Origin: Riptortus pedestris
Lineage: Eukaryota > Arthropoda > Insecta > Hemiptera > Alydidae
Reading direction: 5' to 3'
Assembly (NCBI GenBank): GCA_019009955.1
Contig: CM032228.1
Location: 178,008,501 to 178,072,500, forward strand
DNA length: 64,000 nt
Shown: positions 1 to 11,575 of the stretch, piece after piece
How the letters are laid out: each line of letters starts with the position of its first letter
Position numbering within the stretch: the stretch's first letter is position 1
The notes under the pieces: generated by a model
Told to the model about the DNA's origin: nothing
Databases searched by the model: none
The model's input: only the letters and a program-made list of their open reading frames with translations
Made by a program: the position numbers and the translations under genes

Positions 1-165
1 TGAAACTTTTTAATGGCTTTAAAATATTCACTTGAGATTAAAAAGTTCAATTTTGTCGTGTTAGTTTATCAAGAGAAGGCACCATTTTAATCATTTCGTA
101 CAATGAAATGCACTGTCAACTGTAATAATACTTCTATGCAAATTACATGCTTCATACTTTTTTTT

Positions 166-430
166 ATATACGGCAAAAGCACATATAACAAAAGTTGCTC
201 TACCTACAAAAACAAATGATTTTTGTTATTCGCACAACCGCCAGGAAAACCAATAGGAAACGACATATCGTGATTATTCATAGTAACCCTTATGTAAAAC
301 CCCCACCACTGTTAGTCTATAAGGGTGTTAATATTCAATAATGTCTAAGGTAGGTTAATAGTAATATCCATTCCATTGTTCTGTCCAATGTCAACGAATT
401 CGGTTCAGCCATTTACGTTTGACAAGAGGG
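166..430 (+). mobile_element. Decayed Helitron-like (Lep1-type) remnant
   Basis: This stretch aligns by eye with the fuller element at 15924-16464. Shared blocks are a segment like 'cggcaaaagcacatataaca', the phrase 'accaataggaaacga' (about 250-265) and a C-rich tract (about 300). Near 400 there is 'cggttcagccatttacg', which I recall from the 3' part of this arthropod repeat family. Both ends are eroded, so the limits are approximate. It carries no coding sequence. The family assignment is by recollection of conserved phrases. Confidence 0.5.
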
Positions 431-560
431 AAAACCTAAAGTCAAAAATTATTAAAATGATTCCAATTCCATATGAAACGAAAACGTGAAATTTTCTATA
501 GAGCAAAAGCCTATTTCGTGCTTCCCCAAAACTATTGACGATAATTACATTCAACCTAAA

Positions 561-563
<3 letters not shown>

Positions 564-596
<33 letters not shown>

Positions 597-675
597 ATAA
601 AAGAAAACAAACGATTTTACTAATATGATTCAGAATTTAATTAGCAGTTCAGTTTTTTTTTTTTTTTTTTTTTTT
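564..675. repeat. Poly(A) and poly(T) tracts
   Basis: An A-run covers 564-594 and a T-run covers 653-675. They are 58 bases apart and could pair as an inverted repeat. No retrotransposed coding sequence is visible next to either run, so I treat them as simple repeats and not as retrogene tails. Confidence 0.85.
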
Positions 676-698
676 AAATTTTAATGAGGAGGTGTATA

Positions 699-700
<2 letters not shown>

Positions 701-745
<45 letters not shown>
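701..745. repeat. (TG)n-(TA)n microsatellite
   Basis: Five TG units run directly into about 17 TA units. The array lies about 40 bp outside the left end of the mariner-like element at 789. Confidence 0.95.
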
Positions 746-749
<4 letters not shown>

Positions 750-788
750 ACATACCAGTATACAGGTAAGTAGATATAAAAATGTCTA

Positions 789-2773
789 GAGGTGACTCTA
801 CTGTTCAAAAGAAAGAAAATTGTCCATATGATGTGTGTTCCTAATCCTAATAGTATTGGAGAGAAATTTATATTTATGATTTTTCAATGTATCCATTTTT
901 ATATGACATAAATCCCGATACAGCAGATAAATTACTGCTATTGGATGTTTTCTGGCTTTGTTATTTTGAAGGGTATTAAATTCTCTTTAATAAACATTTA
1001 TTAGCAAATTATCCTCAAGGAAATCAACTGATGAGGTAGTGGTTTTAATCGAAATTTCGGATTTACAAATAGTTTTAATAGAATATGAAAATAAAAACAT
1101 TAAAATCAATTTTAAAAACCTCTAATTTGAAAACTGAAAACCATCCTCTGAAACAACTTAGAGCTCTTAGATTTTAAAGAAAACTTCTTCAACCAATATG
1201 CTTTGTAGCCTCACAATCCTATTCCTTGAGGCTTTAACAAGTTTTGGAAAGCAGCAAATCTAAATTAAAAACAACGGCCATTTTACGATTCAGTTTTTCT
1301 TTCTTATTCTTATGCTCCAAACAAATTCCCGTTAATGAACTAGAACTCATTTATTGTCATTTCTAATTATTTTTGCTTCAAATTCTATGTCTAAAAGACC
1401 TTCTTTTACAAAAACAGAAGAAAAAAAAACAAGAAATAACCACTAATGTGAAGAAACATGCAATAAACACTTAAACTTCTCCTTCCCTTTTTCCTGTAGT
1501 GGTGGCACTTCAAGAACAACATTCTGCCGTTAACTATTGCTTGTCGGTATTGAGGATGGATTTTTTCTGAAATAGAAATTATGCGCCCATGAGTCAAAAT
1601 TTGCACAAGAGGTAATAACAAATATCCACAATCTTGATTTTTGGGCAGATGCTAGTGAAAACCTTCACAAGAGGTAATCTTTGTTTTCTAACACAGATTT
1701 AGTATTCGCTTGTGGGGAGGGTTAATTGGCAACACTTGGATTGGACCACACATTCTCCTGGACAATTTAAATGAAGATAATTATTTAGAATTTTTAGATG
1801 CCTTGGCAGAACTTTGGGAAAATATTCCCCTCGACGTTAGGGAAAGATTAATTTTCAAAATGTCGATTGTCCAGCGATTAACAGACTCACTGTCTGGGAA
1901 TGTTTGAACAGATACTACCCTGGAAGGTGGATTGGAAGAAGTCCGCCAATCAATTGGCCTGCTAGATCACCGGGCTTAACCCCCTAAGGTTATTATGTTT
2001 GAGGAAGAATGAATGAATTAGTTTATGAAATAGTAATAACAGATCGCGAACACTTATTAACTCCGTATTAATGAAGCATCATTGACAATTAAGGAAGATT
2101 TAATGTTTAATATCACCGCAGCAGAAATAAAGAAGAGAAAAATGAGATACTTAAGTATTTTTTGCTTATTTCCTCAAAATAGCTATATTTTCTTTTGTAA
2201 AAGAACGTTTTTTAGACATGAATTTGAAGTAAAAATAATTACAAATAAAACCACAAAAAATGAGTTTGTATCCTTTAACGAGAATTTGTTTGGAGCACAA
2301 CAATATGATAGAAAAAATAAAGCGTTTTTGAATGAAAGTTTTTTTTAAAATACATTTGCTGTTTTGAATTTGGATTGTATAGTTAGAAAGAATATTGGCC
2401 TAAGAAGTTTTTCTTAAAATCCATTAGCTCTAAGTTGATTCTGGGAATGGTATTTTGAGCTTCAAACTCACAGGGCTTTTAATTACGTTTATTTTTTTTT
2501 TTTTTTTTCAAATTCATTTTCAAAGTTATAAAAATTTGTAAAACTGAAATTGCAAATGAAAATAAACAACTACTATAGAGATTTTAAAGACCTTCAAAAT
2601 GACTTAAAGACCAGATAACATTCAATAGCAATAATTTATCTACTGCAGATGGATTTGTTTAATAATACATAGGTGCACCAAAAAATCAGACAAATCGATT
2701 TTCTCCAATACTATTAGGATCAGGAACGTACATCAAATGGACAAAAGTGTTCCTTATGAATAGTAGAAACTCC
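789..2773 (+). mobile_element. Mariner-like DNA transposon, decayed, with long TIRs
   Basis: The ends are inverted repeats of about 115 bp: 789-905 matches the reverse complement of 2661-2773. The best-kept block is 'cctaatagtattggagaga' at 847-865 against its complement at 2699-2717. TA dinucleotides flank both sides (787-788 and 2774-2775), as expected for the Tc1/mariner superfamily, which duplicates TA on insertion. The interior holds a broken transposase (1625-2145) in the same orientation. The total length of about 2.0 kb is somewhat longer than typical mariners (about 1.3 kb) because of the long TIRs and non-coding flanks. Frameshifts and stops make it non-autonomous. The TIRs are diverged, so this is an old insertion. 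Confidence 0.75.
1625..2145 (+). pseudogene. Mariner-like transposase fossil (C-terminal half)
   Basis: Translating all three forward frames and joining across breaks gives the pattern of the catalytic half of mariner-like transposases common in arthropods. There is a 'HNLDFWADASENLHKR' segment near 1629-1675. It is followed by a 'WGGLIGNTWIGPH' block that is open from 1710 to 1907, then, after a frame change, 'YYPGRWIG' and 'WPARSPGLTP' near 1914-1985, and a tail-like segment near 2080-2145. The family normally has a DDE/D triad; the second catalytic region is expected between the open block and 'YYPGRW', where the frame is broken. At least two frame changes and several stops are present. 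The 65-codon open frame at 1710-1907 is only part of this fossil and is not a separate gene. Confidence 0.75.
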
Positions 2774-2775
2774 TA

Positions 2776-4030
2776 TAGAAGTTTGTTTGTAACAGTCAGA
2801 ACATCCATATTCAGACAGGTAGCATTCATTTTACTATCCCGGTGTTTCATATTTTGACAGTAATGCTAATGTTACTACTATATGAATATAAATGTTGAGT
2901 GTGTTTAAAAACTGGTAATTATGTTTATAAGATAATTGCAATTATAACCACCGAAGAGATATCTCTGTTTTTCTTATAATATTTTTTAATTCATATAGAC
3001 CGGAATAAGGAATCTGGAAAACTGTCAAGATTCATCTAAAAAATAAATCATTCTTTTCAAATGCGATACATCATTATTCAATAAGTGATACATCTCAGGC
3101 TATGAAACAACATGATTTGTGTAATGCACAGATTTTTTGTTGTTATTTGCCTACGTACATGTAGGACTTTATTTCCTTCATAACAAAGCATTTTATTCTT
3201 ATATGTTACTAATGAGTACGATCAACGATGATAACAATAATTATAAAAACTAATTAAATTCGATTCCAAATCTTTTGTCCGTTACTACGAACAAGTAATT
3301 ACCTCTCTACGCTGAGGTTAGATAAAAAGCAGCTGAGGAGTTTTAATTTGTTGTGCTGTAAAGTTTGGAATGTTTTGTGAAATGAATACAATTGATTAAA
3401 GAACAAAACAACAAAAGGTCTCATATTTCGGTATTGCTAAGATTTTTCCAATAAGGGAGTGAGGTACTGCCAAAGAAGATGAAAAGTGGGATGTTTTCAA
3501 ACTGTCAAAAACTTTTTTCTCGCTCAAGGCATTTTAAGTTCTTTATTCACAGAGTGCGAACCTGCTATTCTTTTTCATCCATTTTTTAGACTGTTCAATA
3601 CCTTGGTTCAGCCTTAAGGCTCCGTCAATTTTTTTTTTACTTAGACTCATGAATTCTTAAAATATATTTAAACATTTAGAAATTGAAAAGGATACGAACA
3701 AAGGCGAATTAAAAGTGTATAAAATGAAGTAGGAAAATGTTAAAGTAAAATCCGCCCATGTAGGGTAAATTAATAATACACTAGCTCTTTACAAAATATT
3801 TCAAACAAATGCCCTCGTTTGTAATTCCTTCTAAAGACAAAAAACAACTGCACAGTAAAATTCAAACTGACAGTTTTAATGTTGTAATATTAAAATAAAT
3901 TAGCAACTTTCTAGCAGACTAGGAACATTATACAAGCTCGTTGCAGTAAACAGAAATGGCGACCCTCCAAAACTTCTCTGAACATGAGACAGTTATTAAT
4001 AATGCAATTTGTAACATCTTTTATATAGTG
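2776..4030. other. AT-rich stretch with no recognised feature
   Basis: I found no long open frame, no tRNA-like fold and no match to the repeat families seen elsewhere in the window. Short poly(T) runs occur (for example near 3630). Confidence 0.6.
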
Positions 4031-5817
4031 TGGATGTGGGTGGGGAAGATATCAAATTCTTATTTTGCAGGATGTGGGGTGGGGCAAAATATCACATTCT
4101 TATTTTGTAGGATGGGGGTGGAGGAAGATATCACATTCTTATTTTGCAGGATGTGGGTGGGGGAAGATATCACATTCTTATTTTGCAGGATGTGGGTGGG
4201 GGAAGATATCACATTCTTATTTTGAAGGATGTGGGTGGGGGAAGATATCACATTCTTATTTTGCAGGATGGGGGTGGAGAAAGATATCACATTCTTATTT
4301 TGCAGGATGGGGGTGGAGGAAGATATCACATTCTTATTTTGAAGGATGTGGGTGGGGGAAGATATCACATTCTTATTTTGCAGGATGGGGGTGGGGGAAG
4401 ATATCACATTCTTATTTTGCAGGATGTGCGTGGGGGAAGATATCACATTCTTATTTTGCAGGATGGGGGTGGAGGAAGATATCACATTCTTATTTTGCAG
4501 GATGGGGGTGGGGGAAGATATCACATTCTTATTTTGAAGGATGGGGTGGAGGAAGATATCACATTCTTATTTTGCAGGATGTGGGTGGGAGAAGATATCA
4601 CATTCTTATTTTGCAGGATGGGGGTGGAGAAAGATATCACATTCTTATTTTGAAGGATGTGGGTGGGGGAAGATATCACATTCTTATTTTGCAGGATGTG
4701 GGTGGGGGAAGATATCACATTCTTATTTTGCAGGATGTGGGTGGGGGAAGATATCACATTCTTATTTTGCAGGATGGGGGTGGGGGAAGATATCACATTC
4801 TTATTTTGCAGGATGGGGGTGGAGGAAGATATCACATTCTTATTTTGCAGGATGGGGGTGGGGGAAGATATCACATTCTTATTTTGCAGGATGTGGGTGG
4901 GGGAAGATATCACATTCTTATTTTGAAGGATGGGGTGGGGGAAGATATCACATTCTTATTTTGCAGGATGTGGGTGGGGGAAGATATCACATTCTTATTT
5001 TGCAGGATGTGGGTGGGGGAAGATATCACATTCTTATTTTGCAGGATGGGGGTGGAGGAAGATATCACATTCTTATTTTGAAGGATGTGGGTGGGGGAAG
5101 ATATCACATTCTTATTTTGCAGGATGGGGGTGGAGGAAGATATCACATTCTTATTTTGCAGGATGTGGGTGGGGGAAGATATCACATTCTTATTTTGAAG
5201 GATGTGGGTGGTGGAAGATATCACATTCTTATTTTGCAGGTTGGGGGTGGGGGAAGATATCACATTCTTATTTTGCAGGATGGGGGTGGAGGAAGATATC
5301 ACATTCTTATTTTGCAGGATGGGGGTGGGGGAAGATATCACATTCTTATTTTGCAGGATGTGGGTGGAGGAAGATATCACATTCTTATTTTGCAGCATGT
5401 GGGGTGGGGAAGATATCACATTCTTATTTTGCAGGATGGGGGTGGGGGAAGATATCACATTCTTATTTTGCAGGATGTGGGTGGGAGGAAGATATCACAT
5501 TCTTATTTTGCAGGATGGGGGGTGTGGTAAGATATCACATTCTTATTTTGAAGGATGTGGGTGGGGGAAGATATCACATTCTTATTTTGCAGGATGGGGG
5601 TGGGGGAAGATATCACAATCTTATATTGCAGGATGTGGGTGGGGGAAGATATCACATTCTAATTTAGCAGGATGGGGGATGAGGAAGATCACATTCTTAT
5701 TTTGCAGGATGGGGGTGGGGGAAGATATCACATTCTTATTTTGCAGGATGTGGGTGGGGGAAGATATCACATTCTTATTTTGCAGGATGTGGGTGGGGGA
5801 AGTTATCCTATTTTGTT
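4031..5817. repeat. 39-bp G-rich minisatellite, about 45 units
   Basis: The unit is 39 bp and reads roughly as 'gatgtgggtgggggaag' then 'atatcacattcttattttgcag'. Units are head-to-tail without spacers and highly similar. Recurrent alternatives are TGTGGG or TGGGGG at the start, GGGGGAAG or GGAGGAAG in the middle, and TTGCAG or TTGAAG at the end. Each unit holds a GATATC site and two runs of 3-5 G on the plus strand. Because 39 is divisible by 3, frames stay open across many units on both strands, which produces long repetitive open frames that I do not consider genes. Confidence 0.97.
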
Positions 5818-6480
5818 TTCGAAGGAGAATGGGGGCTGATAATACAATCATTTTGTAGGAGAGGGTAGGGACAGATATTGCATTATTATTTTGCAGGATG
5901 TGGGGTGGGAGACGATATCCCATTCTGTTTTTGAAGGAGAATGGGGGCTACTAACACAATATTTTTGTAGGAGAGGGTAGGGACAGATATCGCATTATTA
6001 TTTTTCAGGATGTGGGGTGGGAGAAGATATCCCATTCTTCCACGGCAGTGTTTGTTGGAAGTGAAGAATGTTTACTTGGAGATAGAGAAAAAACGTCCAA
6101 TTCTTCACAATTTGTTTATTTCAGAGCTAAGCGCTTTCAAAGACTAATGTCTCCATCTTCAGAGCTACTTGCATGCGCTCATTGGGAAAGACAGCAAGCG
6201 ACTCAATGGGTCGCTTGCTGTCTTTCCCAATGAGCGCATGCAAGTAGCTCTGAAGATGGAGACATTAGTCTTTGAAAGCGCTTAGCGCTGAAATAAACAA
6301 ATTGTGAAGAATTGGACGTTTTTTCTCTATCTCCAAATATCCCATTCTGTGTTCGAAGGAGAATGGGGGCTGATAATACAATCTATTTTTGTAGGAAAAT
6401 GTGAAGCAGATTTTCATTCTTCTTTTTGTACGCAAGCGGGAGCAGGTATCACATTCTATTTTTGTAGGGTGGGGTAGAAA
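5818..6480. repeat. Degenerate, higher-order end of the minisatellite
   Basis: Past 5818 the 39-bp unit diverges and is arranged in a longer composite unit of roughly 118 bp, with the phrase 'gaaggagaatgggggct' recurring at about 5821, 5934 and 6354. The composite contains recognisable descendants of the unit ('cagatattgcattattattt', 'gatatcccattctg'). The block is interrupted by a fold-back element at 6039-6336 and fades into unique sequence near 6480. Confidence 0.85.
6039..6336. mobile_element. Fold-back element inserted in the minisatellite
   Basis: Two 127-bp arms (6076-6202 and 6210-6336) are reverse complements with almost no mismatches and are separated by a 7-nt loop at 6203-6209. 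About 37 bp of non-repeated sequence precedes the left arm. The whole is bracketed by a 12-bp direct repeat, ATATCCCATTCT, at 6027-6038 and 6337-6348. This fits a target-site duplication, although that phrase also belongs to the host array. Each arm contains a CTGAAGATGG...TTTGAAAGC module (right arm from 6250), also seen in other parts of the window. The near-identity of the arms suggests a young or gene-converted insertion. Confidence 0.85.
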
Positions 6481-6942
6481 TGAATATGATTTTGGTGTGG
6501 TTCTTTGTCTGGTTCTCGGTATTTTGGGTCGTATCGACCTAGATTAGAGAAGAATTGGTCTAGGCTTGTTGTTGAGGGTCGACTCTCTGCTCTCCTTAAT
6601 TGCATTGTTATTCCAAATTGATTCCGTCTGTGATAACTCGTTCACCCAGATTTTCCCGTATATCCAATCTTTTTTTACATTCAATATAAAACAATGGGCA
6701 TTGTGCAGATGCAAACAATAAGAGGAAACAGTTTTTTAGTCCTCACTGTTGTGCGCTGATGTTTGGGTCGTCATAAATCCAATAAAAACATTTTTATACT
6801 CTAAAATTTTTCAAAATGAGAAAGAAAATGTAATCATTAATGAAAAAAATTACACCAAGAAATGTCTAAATGAGTTTATCATATATTCATCCAAATATAT
6901 TATTATATTTATTTATATATTTAAATTTTATGTATATATTTA

Positions 6943-6948
<6 letters not shown>
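6481..6948. other. No recognised feature
   Basis: Unique AT-rich sequence. I see no gene and no match to the other repeats in the window. Confidence 0.55.

Positions 6949-7002
<54 letters not shown>
6949..7002. repeat. (TA)n microsatellite
   Basis: About 26 perfect TA units. Open frames of repeated Tyr-Ile across this array are artefacts of the repeat. Confidence 0.97.
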
Positions 7003-7005
<3 letters not shown>

Positions 7006-7534
7006 TATCCAAAATATTATATATTCAACGGATCATAGAAAGTTTAATAGAGCCAGAGTCATGTAGGAATAACGACAAAACTCAGACAACATTAGACTTC
7101 AAAATCCCTTATCCATAAAACTTGTAAAGTAAGCATTTCTATTTAGCGGACTTCTCTAAAGGAAATAAACAATTCAGGATGTACCTCATTATATCATTTT
7201 CGAAATATCTCTTCAAATGTTAATTGTTCCTACATGAAAATGAAATTTGTACAAATATACAGGGTATATGTGAATAGGTTGTTTCACACCACTGACCCCT
7301 CTTCTTAACAAACATAATTTGTTTTCATAGTTGTACATAAATAAGCTATGTTATATATAACATATTAATGAAGCATTTTTATTTGTTATTCCTTATCACT
7401 TTCACGACTCTATTTCATTTGTAAAAATATTAATAAACTCTAAAGACAAATCTGGCTTTCCTAAAATAAAAAATATTGAGGCCATTCAATTTGATTAAAT
7501 TATAAATGCATGGTTAAATTGACTATACATTTAT

Positions 7535-7860
7535 GAGTATATCTTGTTTATGTTTTTTTAGTTAACGAAAGCTAATATAACAAAATTTAGTCTGTATAAA
7601 AAAATAAACAACTTTTCCTAGGTGTATTTTTACAGAAATATGGCGAGTTTTCATTTCATGACTTCCTTAGAAGTCCCACTCCTGTTTGTCTCTAGAAGTG
7701 CTAGTATAGCTTTTAATAATGGAAGAGTTAATGCTAATTCACCTACGAGTTTTGTTTAGTTGGGTTTAGTCGTTTTGTATCTAATAAAACTGTTAATACC
7801 CGATATATCTTGTTTATACTTCGTTATAGAAAAAAAGGACATGTCAAAAATTACTTTAAA
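7535..7860 (+). mobile_element. Helitron-like (Lep1-type) remnant, partial
   Basis: It shares ordered blocks with the fuller element at 15924-16464: 'atatagcttataattatgga' there corresponds to 'gtatagcttttaataatgga' here, and 'cccaataaaactgttggctc' to 'tctaataaaactgttaatac'. A 'tatatcttgtttata'-type block is also shared. The block around 7538-7620 resembles the block at 7800-7860, so part of the element is repeated within itself. Neither terminus is intact. Confidence 0.55.
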
Positions 7861-9487
7861 TAACAAGGTAAAAAACCTTTAGCCTAGGACAGAGTTGAGA
7901 AACGGGAAAGTTTGAGATAAAAATAAAGTGTATTTCAAAACAGACTTCCGTGAATTCGTATGAAAATTTACAAAATCCAAGCCACAAGTAAATTAAATGT
8001 AATATAATGATAGAGAAGAAAGAATGAATATTTATTTGGACCAACACATAAGTATTATACACAAATGGATGTTATATTACAAAATTTGTTACAAAATTAA
8101 AAGATTTTAGTACAACTTGGGACGTAGTCGTCCTTCAGTCATTGCACCTAAATTATATTGAGTGGCTCCACTTGACATCGGAAGGCAGGAATGATATTTC
8201 GTCACAAGTTGTTGAAGATGAACTGAAATAGGAGCAACCTCCAATTCCCTGTGGATTTAGCTGCTCCTAACAAACCAAGGAGCATTTGTCGCTATCCGAA
8301 ATACTTTGCTCTGGAAGGACTGTAGTTTCTTTTTGTGTGTGTTGCTGATGCCCAGGTAATATAATGATAAAAGTATTAATTAATAATTATGAATAAAAGA
8401 AACAAAGAAGGAACATTAAAAAAAAATAAAAAAAATATTACTATATATATTGGGATATATGATGTTTTCAATTCTAGACCACTTGCTCTTTTTACTAAAT
8501 TTTTATTAAAAAATTAACTTTCATTGTATTGTATAACATATTAGTGATGTAAAACCACCAGTAAAAATGAAAAAAAACGTAGTATTCACCAACGGACCAA
8601 TTACGTCAACTAAGTGCTATTTATTATTTTCATTAGTTTTCGCTTTTGTCTTTCCAAAAGGCTCCAGCTATATAATACGATCGTATGTTCTATTCTTCCA
8701 TCAAATGTTCCCAGGCTATTTTCAATAATGAATAGTTTGTAGTTAATGACCAGTCATTACTTGAATTAATTTAATATTTATTACTTTTAACGTTTTTATT
8801 TTTTTATGTGCTGTTGAATTGTTAAAGAGTTTCTTGTCTTACCGTACCTTTAGTCTTAGTTTTTATTTATTTATTTTTTATACAACTGTTAATGAGTTGT
8901 CTACTAATGTGTATGGTTAATCAATTACTACTATAATGAAACTATATTCATTCTATACAGCTGTCATGAGTATTTATTGCAATATAAATATAAAAAAAGG
9001 TCAGTGATTTTCTTACATCTGTGAAATAGAAAAGAAAAAGGAAAGAGAATAACTAGAAAATGGTTTGGTATCATTGTGCTAGGAAGTGAAGGAAGGCTTC
9101 GATCCAAGGAATATGTGCCAGCCTGCCCTCTTCTCTTCTCACCAACTCCAGTTCTTTCTTCTCGGATTTACTTGTCTTTCTTTTACACTCACCTCATAAT
9201 ATACCGGAAATACCTCAGGTCTTATTGATATATCCAATAGAATACTTTTCATTCTGAAACAAAGAAGCGAACTTGGGCCTAATATATTTTATTCTTCACT
9301 CAGTTAATATACATGTTTCCAACGAATAAGAATTTAATATTAAACTTGGTGTTTTACCCGACTTACATGGGTCGAATGTTTAATGGCGATAATATAAATA
9401 TTGTACTAATTTAACCCTAAGTATTTTGATCACATAATACATAGGTGTGTCCTGAACAATTCACTTGTTAGACAAACCCATGAAGGG
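7861..9487. other. Mostly unrecognised; short coding-like relic near 8110-8232
   Basis: A 40-codon open stretch on the plus strand ending at a TAG near 8230 has balanced amino-acid content ('LHLNYIEWLHLTSEGRND'), unlike the AT-rich surroundings. I cannot assign it to a family, and it has no clear start or splice signals. The rest of the interval is AT-rich with no recognised feature. Confidence 0.3.
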
Positions 9488-10108
9488 AAAGTCCGTCTTG
9501 CAGGGGCTGCGTAAATTAAGCAGATTTCCCACGTGAAGTTATAACATTGAGAAATCTCCATACGAAAGCCGAACATTTCCTCAACTGTTCGGCATTCATA
9601 TGGAGATTTCTCTATATTATAGCTAACTTTCGGCCGAAACGAATGGAACCGACCTTACCCGATCATCTCTTCGTTACCCGCAAACACTTAATAAAAATGC
9701 AAATATCTCGGTTAATATTCAAGATAGAGAATAAATGTATATAACAATATTTATAGTAAATTTAACTCGCAATAAGATTGGTCCTATACTATATTTTGAT
9801 CCGACGTATAGTAACGGAGATATTCCGAAATTCTCCCCCTCTAAACACCCCCCTTCCCACAGATCAGATCTAAGCCGTTAACGAACTTGTTCTTTCTTCT
9901 AACATTAAACTATTGAATTCCGAGTTTGGTGACGATTAAAAAAATATTGCGACCGCTAGAGTGTTAACAGACAAATATATATAGTTTTTAACGGACATCA
10001 TTTTCGTCATCTCCTAGGTAGGATCGGTGGACATTTGAAGACATTTTTCGAAAATCGCGTCATGAGTACGACCTCAATAGCTGATTTCCCTTAAGGGAAA
10101 TCAGCTAA
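9488..10108 (-). mobile_element. HX element, near full length
   Basis: HX is my label for a family repeated through the window. Read on the minus strand, this copy has the 5' palindrome 'gatttcccttaagggaaatc' (10084-10103), then the conserved body, a very short internal TA tract (about 9975-9984), a G-rich block read here as C-runs, and the 3' end with 'gggaaatctgcttaattta' and a hairpin before 'gacggactttccc'. It differs from other copies by a 27-bp-arm hairpin at 9549-9615. No coding sequence is present, so the element is non-autonomous. Confidence 0.8.
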
Positions 10109-10344
10109 AGAGTGGTGATTGAAAAACTCTCATAGAATTTATATTAAGAATTCCTTTTTTGCCGTCAATGAAATAAAAAGGTTTTATCCCTCGAAATATA
10201 AAGACTGTATTAACAGAAGCTCTAATGTTATTTTAATAACATAATGGAATTTTAATTTCTAACGGAATCATTTTAAATGAAGTGAATCAAAAGAGTTTGT
10301 TTATTTGATCAAAAAAAAGTTTTTTTCATGTTCACTTAAAGGTG

Positions 10345-10542
10345 CTGGAATTGATGATTTGGACGGGTTATTCACAGATTATCACCTTTTTCTAGCCAGG
10401 GTGTAACTAGAGATTTCATTTAATGAGTTCGTAAATATATGAATTCCTAGTGCTCAGAACGAAAATGCAGCCCACCACTCTAGGTTTACCAAGTAAAGTT
10501 AAGACCAACGCCTTAATTCACATGGCTAACGCTAGCCCCTTA
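10345..10542 (-). mobile_element. tRNA-derived SINE copy, diverged
   Basis: Read on the minus strand it starts with 'gggctagcgttagccatgtg', which contains the A-box-like segment. It continues through the conserved body (the complement of 'tctagccagggtg' at 10391-10403) to the sequence near 10345. The B-box region is eroded and the (AAT)n tail is missing. It belongs to the family best preserved at 50997-51235. Confidence 0.7.
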
Positions 10543-11055
10543 TTTAATTTATTAGTCATCTGAGGGAGTCATATAGTGCCCATATTAGATTTATTAGTTT
10601 CCAGTTTATAGTAATTACCTTATACTCATACAATGGAAGAATAAGTAGGTCACAACTCCACTCTTCACCACTTAGGTTGAGTAGGGGTGTGTGAGCTCTT
10701 ATCCTTCCCTTGATGATAGACGCAATTCATTTATACATACTTTTTGAATTAGAAGCTCGTGCATAGGTAAAGGTTAAAATTTAATTCCTTTTTTAATAAT
10801 CATCTTATTACAGGGGAAATTGAATATAATTAGGTACGTCATTAACTTTGAAAGCATCGTTGAGATGAGAAATCTGATTACTTTTCATTGCACCTGCGTG
10901 ACGGACCATTTTTATGTTACTTATGCAAATACGTAAAGGTTATTATTTTCAATAATCTGACGTTAGTATATTTAATTTTATTAAAGATAGACTGTAGGAC
11001 CTTGTACTTTTCACAGGTATGTTAGCAAGTATATGTTGAACATACTCTTAACATA
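10543..11055. other. No gene; possible HX 3' end scrap
   Basis: The phrase 'cacctgcgtgacggaccatt' at 10896-10915 resembles the 3' terminus of HX on the plus strand. Otherwise I see nothing recognisable. Confidence 0.35.
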
Positions 11056-11510
11056 GGGGCTGCGTAAACTAAGCAGATTTCCCACGTGAAGTTATGCAAT
11101 AGAGTAGTAGTAATGAATCTCTAAACCTATTCACGAGGGACGAACAGTGACGAATTCGGCCGCCCTAGTAGCTCTCGGTGGAATGTCCCGAACATAGCTG
11201 ACTCCTGCCGACCCCACACACAATACAAATGCAAATATCTCGGTTAATATTCAAGATACAGAATAAATATATGAAACAATATTTATAGTAAATTTAATTT
11301 TCAATAAGATTGATTTTATACAATTTTTCGACCTGACGCATAATAACGGAGATATTTCGAATTTTCAAAAATCCCCCCTCTAACCCCCCCCCCCTCCTAC
11401 TATTCTGATATCAGCCATTAACGAACTTGATCTTTCTTTTTGCATAAAAAGATTAAATATCGAGTTTGGTACCGATCAAACAAAAATTGCGACCGCTAGA
11501 CCGTTAACAG

Positions 11511-11575
<65 letters not shown>

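Noticed and set aside
1406..1621. 71-codon minus-strand frame within the mariner-like element
   Set aside because: Ends in a poly-Phe/Leu run caused by T-rich sequence and lies antisense to the transposase region.
3956..5923. Long repetitive open frames (up to 338 codons) on both strands
   Set aside because: They arise because the 39-bp minisatellite unit is a multiple of three. Several frames and both strands are open over the same bases and there is no gene structure.
4031..6480. CRISPR-like array
   Set aside because: Units are contiguous with no unique spacers, and the DNA is eukaryotic. It is a minisatellite.
6749..7118. Two overlapping frames through a TA array
   Set aside because: Repeated Tyr-Ile translation of (TA)n; the same explanation covers frames at 15726-15953, 19449-19788, 19937-20167 and 37971-38195.
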